Assembly (NCBI GenBank): GCA_905182985.1
Contig: CAJJDN010000081.1
Coordinates: 286,006 to 350,005, forward strand
DNA: 64,000 bases
Reading direction: 5' to 3'
From: Paramecium sonneborni
Lineage: Eukaryota > Ciliophora > Oligohymenophorea > Peniculida > Parameciidae
Shown here: positions 48,887 through 62,346 of the stretch, piece by piece
Layout of the letters: each line of letters opens with the position of its first letter
How positions within the stretch are numbered: the stretch's first letter is position 1
Made by a program: the position numbers and the translations under genes
Notes under the pieces: model-generated
Databases searched by the model: none
Told to the model about the DNA's origin: nothing
What the model saw: only the letters and a program-made list of their open reading frames with translations

Positions 48887-50288
48887 ATTTCTATACTTCG
48901 CTTATACATTTACTTTCTTGTTTATTTTTGGAGATTCTTTTAAAAAAATTATTAGATTTACATTTATTCTTTTAAATTAATTTGGTTGTTATTTTACTTA
49001 TTATTTATTTATATAAATATTCAATGAAATTAATTTATATCTCTTTCTATTTCATCAATTTAGTATTAGATTTACTATTCCATAAAAAATTATTTAAATT
49101 TCTCTAGATACATATCAAATTTAATTTTAAAACATCATATCTAATATTTCGAATACTATCCAATACAAGCATTGTTAAAAATTCTATTTATATTTTAGAT
49201 TATAATATCATAATTGTAAATATTTGAACAAAAAATATTCTAATATTCGAAAAGACTCCTGAAGCTATTAATATCAAATTATTTATTTTATTATTAATTT
49301 CTATCCAATATTATTTGAAACATCCATATAAATTAATATTTTTATCTACTAATAGTCTTTCTATTAAAAATAAACTAAAAAGTTAACGCAACTCTTAATA
49401 TTAACATAAATATCCAATTTTCACATTATCTAACCTTATGTACTTATATACTATATATGAATCTTATATAGATAGTTCATTTGAATAAATATATTTGTTA
49501 TATAACTTGATAAATTTAAGATCATCTATCTGAGAATTATTATAATTTTGAAATGTCTTTAAGTGTTTGAATAATAAGTTACTTCTAAGAGTTTTGAAGG
49601 TGAAATGTTTTTATCATTATTCGCTATACCCTTAATAATAATTTTTTTTTTAATTGAGTTTCTAAATTTCAGCTTTTTAATCTTAATTTTAAATCATTAT
49701 ATTTAACAAAATTTGTACATTAGTCAGAAAAGCATTAAATTTTTTAGGTAATTATTAAGAGGAAATAAATATTAAATATATTTTATATTCAATAAACCTA
49801 TTATTATTGAATAAATTGATCATTGCTAATTTGATATTCCTAAGAATGTCCTAATTAAACTAATTTAATCAGTGTTATACCCTATTATCGATTTTAATTC
49901 TGATTGATGAGATCTTAAGTGTATTCTAATTTTTATACTTTTTAAAATTGAATTCAATATTGCTTGGCTCATATCTCTCTCTAATATATATTAATCTCAT
50001 TAAATATTTTAGATTAATTTAAATAATTGCTAAAATTATGGTTTAAATAATTTTGATTTCATATATAATACTAGTTTTATGTAATTCTAGAGAAGATTTG
50101 AATAATAATGTATAATAGCCTAATGTCTTGATGCAATCAATGTTTCAACTTAAAATAATTTAGTTTATTTGTCTTTAAAGAGTTAATTAATCCAAATTTT
50201 TATCTTCTTTTCTTGCATATATATTATTATAATATAATAAAATGTAAAAAAAAAAGATTTGAAAGTGCATAGCATATTGGTTATTAAA
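48887..50288. other. Gene-poor, AT-rich block
   Basis: Minus-strand frames are open for long distances (48890-49690) and near 49972 give a better-looking start (MSQAILNSILKSIKIRIHLR, then GYNTDQISLIRTFLGIS) closed by TGA. Residues are mostly I, K, N, L, F, as expected of AT-rich noise, and other frames are open too. No gene called. Confidence 0.4.
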
Positions 50289-50618
50289 ATGATAATTAAT
50301 AAAGTAAAGTCTAAATTATAATTGGAATTGGAGATATCAATATAGGATGATTATTTTTATTAGACAGACAATGAGTATAATAAGTTTTTCATAAGATTGG
50401 ATCTTTATAACAACTTTGATGTTACAGTTCGATAAAAAGTTTAAAATTTATAAGTCTTAAATTTTAAATATTTTAGATTTATATTCATTCCATTAAGAGA
50501 ATTCGAAGCAATTCATATAGAAAATTAGAATGAAGAAAACGATTAATAAGATGTTTTTTTGATTGATATTAAAATTAAGATTTTTAATAGAAGATAAGGA
50601 ATTAAGCTATTTACTTGA
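50289..50618 (+). CDS. Small ORF, possible gene
   Basis: 109 aa without intron: MIINKVKSKLQLELEISIQD, then NEYNKFFIRLDLYNNFDVTV, FRFIFIPLREFEAIHIENQN and an acidic turn EENDQQD. Acidic residues and the regular strand pattern favour a real protein. No family recognised and no neighbour within 390 bases. Confidence 0.4.
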
Positions 50619-51013
50619 ATCAATTAATATAGAAATATTTATATACTCTAATTTTATTAAATAATTAATTGGTTTTTTTTTTGAGTGATTTGAGTGAATC
50701 ATTGATATCCTTAACAAAAAAAAACATGCTTTTATCTTAATAAATATGATCTTGAAGTAAAGATTGAATGATTAGAAAAGAGTTTTAATTTGTATAGTTA
50801 TAAAATAATTATAAATAATAGGAAATGTTGTAAAAGAGAATTTAGTTAAATAGATAATTCTATAAATTAGAATGAATTACAAAATGATATTGTTTGTTAA
50901 GAGTGATTTAGTAGTCAATAAAAAGTAAGAAAATAGTAGAGTTTGAAACATTTATGAATAAATATAAATATGCAATATATTATATGTTAATTACAACTAA
51001 AGAGCACTATGTG
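50619..51013. other. Intergenic, nothing recognised
   Basis: AT-rich spacer of about 395 bases upstream of the basic Ser/Pro-rich gene. No supported feature. Confidence 0.5.
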
Positions 51014-51557
51014 ATGATTAAATCTGTGAAAATGCGAACAGATCGTGAGACAAAGTAATCAACTAAAGCGAATACAAGCAGCACAAACAAATCATATTAT
51101 TAAGATGAACGAAGTCGTCTTTAATAACTGATTAAAAAGAGCATGCAAAACCCTAAAAATATGGAGGTAAGAATGAAATGAAATGAAGACTTACTTAACC
51201 TAATTCCTCGATCAAAAACATCCTATGTCCAATAGTTTCTAATAAACTAGAACAAGAGTGTTATCACAACCTCATTTAGCAAATAAATCTACAAGGTTTT
51301 AAAAACCTCTTCATAATCCATACATATCTAGACGATAAAGTCATATTCCAAAAGTAGATACATCTCCAAAATCACCTACGCGTACTCCTTCAATAAATAG
51401 TCGTTATTTACTGTATTCGTTTAATGGAGATTATGAAAGGAAAGTAATAAAAACAACTCCAATCTCTAAATTATCTACTAGTGCTCTTATAGACTATCAT
51501 AAATAATTAGTGTTTAAAGCATAAAAATTGATTGGTTCGAATAAAAAGAAATTATGA
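51014..51557 (+). CDS. Basic Ser/Thr/Pro-rich protein, unknown
   Basis: 173 aa after one 22-nt intron. Starts MIKSVKMRTDRETKQSTKAN (a second in-frame ATG at 51032 is equally possible). The middle has VLSQPHLANKSTRFQKPLHN and the run VDTSPKSPTRTPSINSRYL, full of S/T-P sites, so a likely target of CDK- or MAPK-type kinases. Lacks structured domains. Base composition is less AT-rich than its surroundings. Stops 18 bp from the convergent ISWI gene. Confidence 0.6.
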
Positions 51558-51574
51558 ACTATATGTTAACAATG

Positions 51575-54721
<3,147 letters not shown>

Positions 54722-54854
54722 TTCTATACAACACTATTATCAATTATTTAAACTTAAATATTAAGTTAAATTTTAGAATGTAGGTTTTTGATTGCAGTTT
54801 TAAAAATTATATATTATCAAGAATAAATACATTTTTAAAACTTAATTTCATATT

Positions 54855-55426
54855 TCACTTCATGATTTAATCACTCTTTTTTAATCTAAAGACTAGGTAA
54901 TTGAAATTTATTCTTTAGAATGTTTTTATTTTTTGTGCTACTTCAGAGCTGCTTTAGATCAATATGTATGAATACAATTAGAGCATTTCAAAGGTTTCTT
55001 ATACAAACTTTTCTAGAGATTCTTTTATCTAATGCCTAATATGAAAATTAATTCAAATAACAAAATTTAATAACTAGTAATTATTAAATTAATGTGTAAG
55101 TTATACAAATACCTAATTTTTTTCAATCTATTTTAACAGTTTTTCAATACATCTATGAGTATATCTTAAATAAATTTATTCTGCATATTCTTGATAAATG
55201 TAAAACATTTGTGTTGCTTTTTATTTGATGACAAAGTAAGTGGTATTTTTATTTCTTTTTAAATAACTATTTTTCTATTCCTATTTATCAATTAAATTTT
55301 CTAAGCTCAATTTTACAAGTATAAGAAAATTCTTTTTTCAATTCATCTAATTCTAAATTCAATCTTTTTATTCAAATAATTTTATCTATCATTTTTCTAT
55401 TTACGCTCTTTTTTTGACAAAAACAT
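54855..55426 (-). CDS. Unknown coiled-coil protein with an apparent frameshift
   Basis: About 171 aa if two introns (16 and 39 nt) and one surplus base are allowed. Starts MFLSKKERKQKNDRQNYLNK, then needs the T5 run at 55365-55369 to be T4 to reach LNLELDELKKEFSYT. Later pieces are MFYIYQEYAEQIYLRYTHRC, IEKLLKQIEKNQ and HQIKESLEKFVQETFEML. Charged helices throughout; family not recognised. Either a sequencing error in a real gene or an early pseudogene. Confidence 0.45.
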
Positions 55427-55675
55427 TTTGTAATTAACAAACATATTTTGAGTAAATATATTGTAATCTGATTCAATTATCGATGTATAGGTTTGGCATA
55501 ATCTTTTAAATTTTTTTGAAGATTTGAAATCATCCATATATTTTTTTCGATATTGATATTATGATGGTGTCGATATCATAATAGAATCAAGTTTAGATTA
55601 TTATTGTAATTTTGGAATAAAATTTATAGGTTTAGTTATGATTAATATTTTGCATAGTTTAAAAAATAAAAAAAT

Positions 55676-55758
55676 TGCCTGCTGTCGGATTCGAACCGAC
55701 GCGGATTAGATCCAGCAGATCTTAAGTCTGCCCCCTTAACCAGCTCGGGCAAACAGGC
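55676..55758 (-). tRNA. tRNA-Leu (TAA)
   Basis: Class II tRNA read leftward: acceptor GCCTGTT/AGCAGGC, anticodon stem GCAGA/TCTGC with loop CTTAAGA (anticodon TAA), long variable arm, T loop GGTTCGAATCC, discriminator A at 55676. No intron and no encoded CCA. It decodes leucine TTA, one of the commonest codons in this AT-rich genome. Confidence 0.95.
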
Positions 55759-55799
55759 TATGATATTATTTTGAATATGTTTGAGCTGATACAGAAAAG

Positions 55800-57010
55800 T
55801 CATTCATAACTAAATGCGTCATGGAACATTTAATACACACGATCTTAATAGCTAAAGAACACTAGTCCTTTAAGGAAGTAGAAACCAATTCTTTAAGATA
55901 TTGCACTAGCAATAATTTTAGACCATCCTTCTTAAGAAACAATAAATTTGAAAGCTTAGAATGGATTCGTATAAGTTTCCTGAATTTATTAAAAATGATA
56001 TACATTTCTTTGGGTAGCTAATTTAGTAACCAAAACATCAAATGGATTTGTGAGTAAAATGGATACTCCTAGTGAACCTAAGATACATGTAAATTTCCTT
56101 TCTCTTTCACCTCTTAAGATGGTCTAAAAATATATTTATGATTTTAGAGAATTACAGGTGGTGGTGTGAATTCTCCAGATCTGAAAAGTGCAGATAAATA
56201 ATGATCTCCATACATAAGTAGATTATATGTAATAGAATGACTTACAAAGAAGAGAGAGTCTCTAATTAAAGCTGGGAAATAGCATCTCATATAAGATTTT
56301 AAGTAATGATTTAAGTTAGCATCAAATGAACCCATTTAGACTATCATCTTTCTAATTTCTATAGGTAATAAGAGAGTTGTGATAGTTGTTTCTGCAATTA
56401 ATCCTTGTATCAAAATTTTGCTTAATTAATTGTAGTTCTCAAAAATAAAGATACGTATATACATAGAATTGGGAAGAGGGGTCCATAAACATTTGATATC
56501 GGACTTTATTAGTGAAATTACGTAGTATATCACTGAGTATTATGTATGATAATTTGTAATGGAGTCCAGAATAGATTGGAAGATTTTTGACATTATTTTA
56601 ATTAAAATGAGAAATATCCATATACTTATTTTAAGCTTATGTTCTGACTCTTATTGTATCAAAAAAATATCTAATAAAATTAAAGTTAGTTAATTACAAA
56701 GCAAAATTAGTTGTTACATCTAATAGAAGCCAAGCACCTAAATCATAATGTCTTTTCATGAAGACTTGCCAAAATTAAGGAGATGAAATCCTATGAGATT
56801 AAATAATTTTCGTTTCTTCTCTTTCATAGCGGGCTCTTTCTAAATAGTAGTAGATAAATACTTTTGAATTCTTTTAAGTAATTACAATTCATGTTCATCT
56901 TTTGGCTATTCTATCTTTTTCATTATAAAAGATTTTCTAGCTAACTAATCCATTTGGTTTTGTTATCTGTAAATTTTATCCTCAATTATTTCCTTATTTT
57001 CTGAAGACAT
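55800..57010 (-). CDS. Mitochondrial carrier family (SLC25) protein, divergent
   Basis: 372 aa after introns of 26, 34 and 32 nt. Long, charged N-terminal extension of about 85 residues (MSSENKEIIEDKIYRQQNQM). Carrier-like helices follow: HYDLGAWLLLDVTTNFAL, with FDTIRVRTQAQ matching the end of helix 1 (P replaced by F in PxDxxRxRxQ), KILIQGLIAETTITTLLLPI with EIRKMIVQ, and TNPFDVLVTKLATQRN, the best-kept PxDxxxTxxQ motif. Last part GWSKIIASAISQRIGFYFLK matches the sixth helix region. Sits in the inner mitochondrial membrane; substrate unknown. The repeats are degenerate compared with ordinary carriers. Confidence 0.75.
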
Positions 57011-57072
57011 AAATATAATTAAAATTATAGATAATAAGAAATCAAATTTAATTGCAACAAATAATATGATAC

Positions 57073-58258
57073 TCATATTTTAAAATCTAGAGGAGGTGAA
57101 GTTGGTAATCTGGCTGTCAAAACTTCACATCCTCCTTCAGTTATCAAAAGAGTATGTTCAAATTAAGCAGAACGTTATCCATCAGCAGTAACCTTATAAT
57201 AATCTTAAAATTAATACAGCAGTCCAATTATCAAATGTCCAAAGAATATCTTAATGAGTTCCTTAATTAATCATAGGTTCTATAGTGAATGTATGTCCAG
57301 GTTTCATAAATCCTGGGGCTTTATTCTTTCCATAATGCGGAATACTATTTTTATTAATATAATTTACGTTGGAGCACAATGAAATAGTTAGCCAACTCCA
57401 TGACCACAATATGTACGATTAACAGCCAATCCATTTTCAGTTATATATTTTTCTATGATATTTCCCACATCTCTATACATTGTTCCTGGCTTACATATTT
57501 CTATTGCTTTTTATAAACAATTGTAAGCTTTTTCAACAAGAAACTTAGATGATTCACTAACTTCACCTACGAAATATGTTTCATTCAAATCGATGTGAAA
57601 ACCTTTAAAATAGACTGAGACATCAAGATTAACTATATCTCCATTTTCCAATGGTCTATCATCAGGAATACCATGACAAATCACCTCATTAACAGATGTA
57701 CATAATGACTTTTTAAATCCATTATAATTTAATGGGGATGGATAAGCATCATGATCAATTATATATTTATGAACAACCTTATCTATTTCATCTGTTGTTA
57801 CTCCTGCTTTAACAGCTGAATGACCAGCATCCAATGCACCTCTTCCTTAACAAAACATTAAGAATTAATAATGTACCTATAGCTGCACATTCTCTCATCT
57901 TCTAAATATCTTCAGGAGTCTTACAATCAACAACTTATTAAAGTTTACTTTTCATTTCCTCTGTAGGCTATCCACTTAAATACCATTCAGGCTTTTTTAT
58001 ATGATCAGGAACAAATAGTCTCGCAGATATTTTACCTGGTCTCAAAGGCCCTGTAAATTTAAACTTATTTTTCTATTCATCTTATTCTTCCTATTTTTTA
58101 TGAAAAGTCTTATGAATTGGCCAATATCGTTTAAAGCATTCTTAATCGCAAAAGTACGCCGGAGCTAAAGCCATTTTTATACAAGTTGGACATTACAAAG
58201 TTGCAGGTTTACTACAATCAATAGTTTGACAAATGTATGTCCCTATTGCAGAATCCAT
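57073..58258 (-). CDS. METAP1: Methionine aminopeptidase type 1
   Basis: 368 aa after introns of 31, 23 and 25 nt. Removes the initiator Met from new proteins at the ribosome. The N-terminal C6H2 zinc finger ([17 protein letters not shown], then [18 protein letters not shown]) ties it to the ribosome, as in eukaryotic MetAP1. The peptidase core is complete: [20 protein letters not shown], metal ligands Asp in [11 protein letters not shown] and Asp in [10 protein letters not shown], His in IPHYG/FHCAPT region, Glu in FTIEPMI and Glu in [10 protein letters not shown]. Nothing missing. Start ATG lies only 17 bp from that of the divergent CDGSH gene. Confidence 0.95.
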
Positions 58259-58275
58259 TAATTAATTTAATTTGG

Positions 58276-58921
58276 ATGTCTTAAATCTTAAAGAAGGCAA
58301 CTAAATACAGAACTGTCTCCACAATCCTTTAACATGGAGAGGCTCATCTTAAAGACCCTTACACATTGCCTCCAGAAATTATCACTCCTCCAGCACGTAA
58401 CAATTTATTTTTATTTTCATCATAACAGCCAGAAAGGAAAGAAAGCCAGATGATATTACTGATTTCCCTTAATAAAAATTTGTCTTGCTACCTGAATCCA
58501 TACCATATCCAGAAGGTAAATATAGACCAGCCTCAGTCCCTTATGTTGCTGGTTTCTATCCATATAATTGCTATCTCTAAAAAGGAAAGGTATTACTTAA
58601 TATCCATATCCAGATATATCAATGGTGTTCATGTGGTATCTCATAAGCAAATCCATGGTGTGATGGAATGTGCAATGCCTCAGCTACAAGAAACAGACCA
58701 ATTAAATTTAATGTTGATACATCAGGATATTATAAATTATGCAATTGCAAATAAAGTGCTAATGCTCCTTTTTGCAATGGCACACATAGGTAATCACTTT
58801 ATCAATTTTCAGATAAGTGATTCGTTAATATCATGCTGGATTTAGAGGTTTCTATGAACTCTGGGGTTGGGCTGCATTTATGGGAACAACCGGTTTTATG
58901 ATTTGGAATTTCCACAATTGA
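58276..58921 (+). CDS. Double CDGSH iron-sulfur protein (CISD3-like)
   Basis: 188 aa after introns of 32, 24 and 23 nt. Basic start MSQILKKATKYRTVSTILQH fits mitochondrial import. Two [2Fe-2S] CDGSH sites: first CSCGISQANPWCDGMCN, second CNCKQSANAPFCNGTHR. In the consensus C-x-C-x2-S-x3-P-x-C-D-G-x-H the last His holds the labile iron. The second site keeps His (Asp is Asn), but the first has Cys in its place, giving four Cys. A C-terminal hydrophobic segment (FYELWGWAAFMGTTGFMIW) may anchor it in a membrane. CISD3 acts in mitochondrial iron and redox balance; its human form also has two sites. Confidence 0.9.
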
Positions 58922-59003
58922 TATTTACAACAAACAAAAATATTATAATTTAACTAGAATTTTATTCAATTCCATCCAATTCAATTTATTTATTTACAAA
59001 AAT

Positions 59004-59386
59004 ATGAGTTACTCTTATTCTAAATTGTCCTCTTACATTAGATCTCCTTACACAGCTCCATCCTCTAATTCCTCTTCTTGGAAATCTACCCCTTTAACTG
59101 GTAACAAATTTAAATTTTAATTTTAGGTATATCGTTAATTGAATAATTGCCATACGAAAGGTATTCAGAACATGTACCTGGATCTTAAATAGAATATTTA
59201 CCAATAGAAAAACGATATAAGGATTATTTGGAAGATAGAAGATATTTTCAAGATCGTTATAATGATTTTGTAGCAGTTGGTAGATTAGAAAGAAAAGAGT
59301 AACTTTATCGTTTAGATTACTACAATACTAATTTGCATAATGTTATTAATGATAGATAAAAAGGTTATTTCTAGATTCAAAATTGA
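59004..59386 (+). CDS. Small Tyr-rich protein, alveolin-like (tentative)
   Basis: 118 aa after one 26-nt intron. Ser/Tyr-rich start MSYSYSKLSSYIRSPYTAPS, then LPYERYSEHVPGSQIEYLPI with EKRYKDYLEDRRYFQDRYND. The VP-x-x-x-IEYLPIEKRYxDY pattern resembles the Tyr/Val/Pro repeats of alveolins and epiplasmins that line alveolate membrane skeletons, but only one or two units are present. Cell-cortex role is inference. Confidence 0.55.
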
Positions 59387-59588
59387 TTGAGAAATGTTAT
59401 ATAAATATTTAAAGAATAATTATTAAAATTTATAAAGTAGATTGGAATCGGGTGTCTGAAATATAAAATTTGAAGATGAGCCAATGAAACAATTAAATAT
59501 GAGAAATAAGTTCCATATTCTACCTATTTTTATAAGTAGGCATAATAAATGAATATTAAGTGTATTTATATTTCCAAAAAGTGAAAGC

Positions 59589-60213
59589 ATGATATTTATT
59601 TTATCCTTAAAAAGGTAGAATTCATATAAAGTTGAAACAGATATTCAATTTAGAGAGTAATGATTATTAATTAGATTTTTACTATAACAATTCTAAGATT
59701 ACAGAGATGTTCTTGATTTTTAAAACATTTTGGTTTTGAAGTGGACAAGAATGATTTACGAGAGGGTAACTCTTATTTAGATTTAGATAGAGATTGGGCT
59801 CTGAATTTTTAAGAATTTACAGAAAATCCATCTTCTTTGAAAAAATTCAGAAATAAAATGACTAAGATGCAGAATACACTATAATTGAATGCTATAGAAA
59901 TTGTGTATATTCCATTAAGTGTGGGGACAATGTTAACTTATTTATCATATATGATAAGAAGTGAGAAACATAAAGATTTATATGAAAAAGGGAATTAGGA
60001 AACAGATAAGATATATTAAACATTTGTAATATAATAGTAACTCAAGTGTGAAAGTCAGTAGCAGATGATGCTTATGATTTGTATATAAAAGCATAATACA
60101 AATTAATGAATGCAATAATAAAATCGAATTCATCTTTACATCAATTAGACATAAAATAATAGCGAGCTAGATACAATATTTTGCTAAGTACTTTACCTGA
60201 TTTATAGCCATGA
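59589..60213 (+). CDS. Unknown protein with an apparent one-base deletion
   Basis: About 192 aa if introns of 18 and 29 nt are removed and the T5 run at 59717-59721 is read as T6. That joins FQDYRDVLDF to LKHFGFEVDKNDLREGNSYL; without it the frame ends. Later come ALNFQEFTENPSSLKKFRNK, NAIEIVYIPLSVGTMLTYLS and SVADDAYDLYIKAQYKLMNA, ending LSTLPDLQP-TGA. Mostly helical. Family not recognised; the true start may lie further upstream. Confidence 0.45.
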
Positions 60214-60225
60214 TTTTTTAGAAAT

Positions 60226-60714
60226 ATGTCAATGATAGATGTAGATTAGAAAATTAAAAAAGGTAGTTCAATTATTAACTTAATTAGAAATCAAATCGTA
60301 TCATAGGAGATAATAGATTTTAGATGAGAGCGATATTTCAGATGAAGAATTTTCATAAAAAGAAAATGACTTAAAGAAATTATTGGTAAAGGCTTAAACT
60401 GATGGTAAATAATAGGCTTAAGTATTAATTACATAAAGAAGTAAAGATTAACATAACAGATCACAAATTAGTTTGTTGAGTTTGGAATAAGTGGATGGTG
60501 AAATACCAAAGACGAGTAAAAATAAATACCAGTTAAATAATATCTTAGAAGATATAAGATTTAAGAAGTACGAATAATCTTGTGTTACAACATCTTTAAA
60601 ATATCATTAATTGATCGATCTCCTCATCAATGTACTTTAGCTTCTAATGATTTACGATCTAATGATAATACTCTATTCTCTAATCGTCCATTAACATTAC
60701 CTTAATTATTTTGA
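60226..60714 (+). CDS. Unknown acidic/Gln-rich protein with an apparent one-base deletion
   Basis: About 154 aa with one 25-nt intron and the A4 run at 60598-60601 read as A5. The first part, MSMIDVDQKIKKEIKSYHRR and QQILDESDISDEEFSQKEND, is charged. The part after the slip, ISLIDRSPHQCTLASNDLRS then NRPLTLPQLF-TGA, is only in frame if one base is added. Begins 13 bp after the preceding stop. No family recognised. Confidence 0.45.
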
Positions 60715-60747
60715 CTATTTGATTTATTTATATTAATTTATATAATT

Positions 60748-62346
60748 ATGTACTAAATCCCAGATAATTATTATGATGAAGTAATACTGAAATTTCTTAA
60801 TGTTTATAGTCAGCTGTTTTAGCCTTATAAAAACATAGAAATGAAAGAACCCCTATTGAAGTGTTTTACATGACAAAATATTTTAGATAGTTTCAATGTT
60901 TCTATGGTTACAATGATGAAATCATTAGGAATTGTTGTAGTGTAATTTATAAATAATTTCTCAAATAGAAAATGAGATATGAAATTATCCATCCAAATCA
61001 ATTGATATTTAAGAGATTTGACTAAATAACTGAGGATTAAAAAAAGTTCTACATTATTTTGTAAGGTGAACTAGGAATTTATCTCTCTATTGGTTTACTT
61101 CCAGAAAATATTAAAGATGTAGAATTTAAGGAAGTATCAACAATTAAAATGTATCAACATTTTGGACATCAACTGTTTTGTTTGACTAAAGAAGACATCT
61201 TTGAATAGTAATCTTCAATTCTAAATAGGTATGGTTTAATTATCAAGGCAAAGAAACAAACCTTGGTTGCAACTCTCAACTTTCAATATTTTCATGCTTA
61301 TCTATTCTAGTCAGAGTAACGTAAGATCAGTTATGAAATTAGTAGATTGTATGATTTCTGCTTATTTAAAGAAATTTAGTATAAGGAATTGAAAGTATTA
61401 TTCTATTTCACTAAGGAAATTCTATATCAATTCTTATTAACAATCACATAGTTATAAGGATAAAGTGTGCACTTAAGGAGATCAAGCATATTGTGTATAT
61501 TTCATACTTCGAGGATAATATTCCATCGTTAGACGAATCAATGAACATGAAATTTAAACATTGGGAATTATTTCTGAAGGAGAAATTATTGGAGAATACG
61601 AAATTTTAAACAATATTGATACAAAACCCTATACTTTACTTTGTTAATCAGAAAAAGGAGAAATACTTATTTGTGATTCTTAATTATTTCTAAATTATGT
61701 CTTTCTATTAATCAGAGATAATCTAGAATAAACTATTGAAGCTAAATTCAATTTCCATCAAATGGATAAAACGTCCATTAAATTTGAATTGAATAAATAA
61801 AATTAAAATATTCATAGAAGATAATCTATTGAAGATGTTTGCAGATAAAATAAATATCATTATCTTATGAGACCAATTAGAAGAAAAGTTCATTTATCTA
61901 ACAGTGAATATTATGGAAAATAATCTTACTATTAACTCTTTGTTGACATTTATAATATAGCTAGTACATAAACTTAGTAATTATTTTTATATCTTTATAG
62001 ATTGGCAAATGATGAGAGGAAAAGAAGAATAACACATTATGTTAGAAATACTCTCAAACCTATGTAATAAAAGTTAAAGTCAGCATTAAATATTTCAGCA
62101 AATAAAACTGATGAATCTATCATCAAATATAATAAAGGATTTCCTTTACATAATGAAATGCTCATTTAAGCATTAAAAAGAAATAATGAATCAAGGTTTA
62201 GAAAGACATTTCAAAAAACCTAGAGTTTAGCTAATATTAGTCCATCTAAAAAATAAAGTAGAGCAGATATAATTGATTTGGGTGAACATTTAATAATAAA
62301 GAAATAATATAAATCAAGTGATAAACTTATATAAAATAATTAATGA
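60748..62346 (+). CDS. Protein with two cyclic-nucleotide-binding-like domains, copy 1
   Basis: 510 aa after introns of 29 and an inferred 37 nt. Starts MYQIPDNYYDESAVLALQKH. First cNBD-like domain: EIIRNCCSVIYKQFLKQKMR, FDQITEDQKKFYIILQGELG. Second: KVCTQGDQAYCVYFILRGQY, then GIISEGEIIGEYEILNNIDT. The Y-F-I-L-x-G turn and G-E-I-I-G-E phosphate-binding stretch fit the cAMP/cGMP fold, but the Arg of the classical phosphate cassette (RAA) is not evident, so binding is unproven. C-terminal 200 residues are basic. Paralogue of the next gene (shared YYD start, FxxxxxI..CC, IIL-G). Confidence 0.75.

Noticed and set aside
48890..49972. Long minus-strand open frame as a new gene
   Set aside because: Several frames are open at once and residues are those of AT-rich noise; TGA closes the best start.
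61430..61455. A fourth homopolymer frameshift in cNBD copy 1
   Set aside because: A 37-nt GT..AG intron just upstream restores frame and total length, so no error needs to be assumed.
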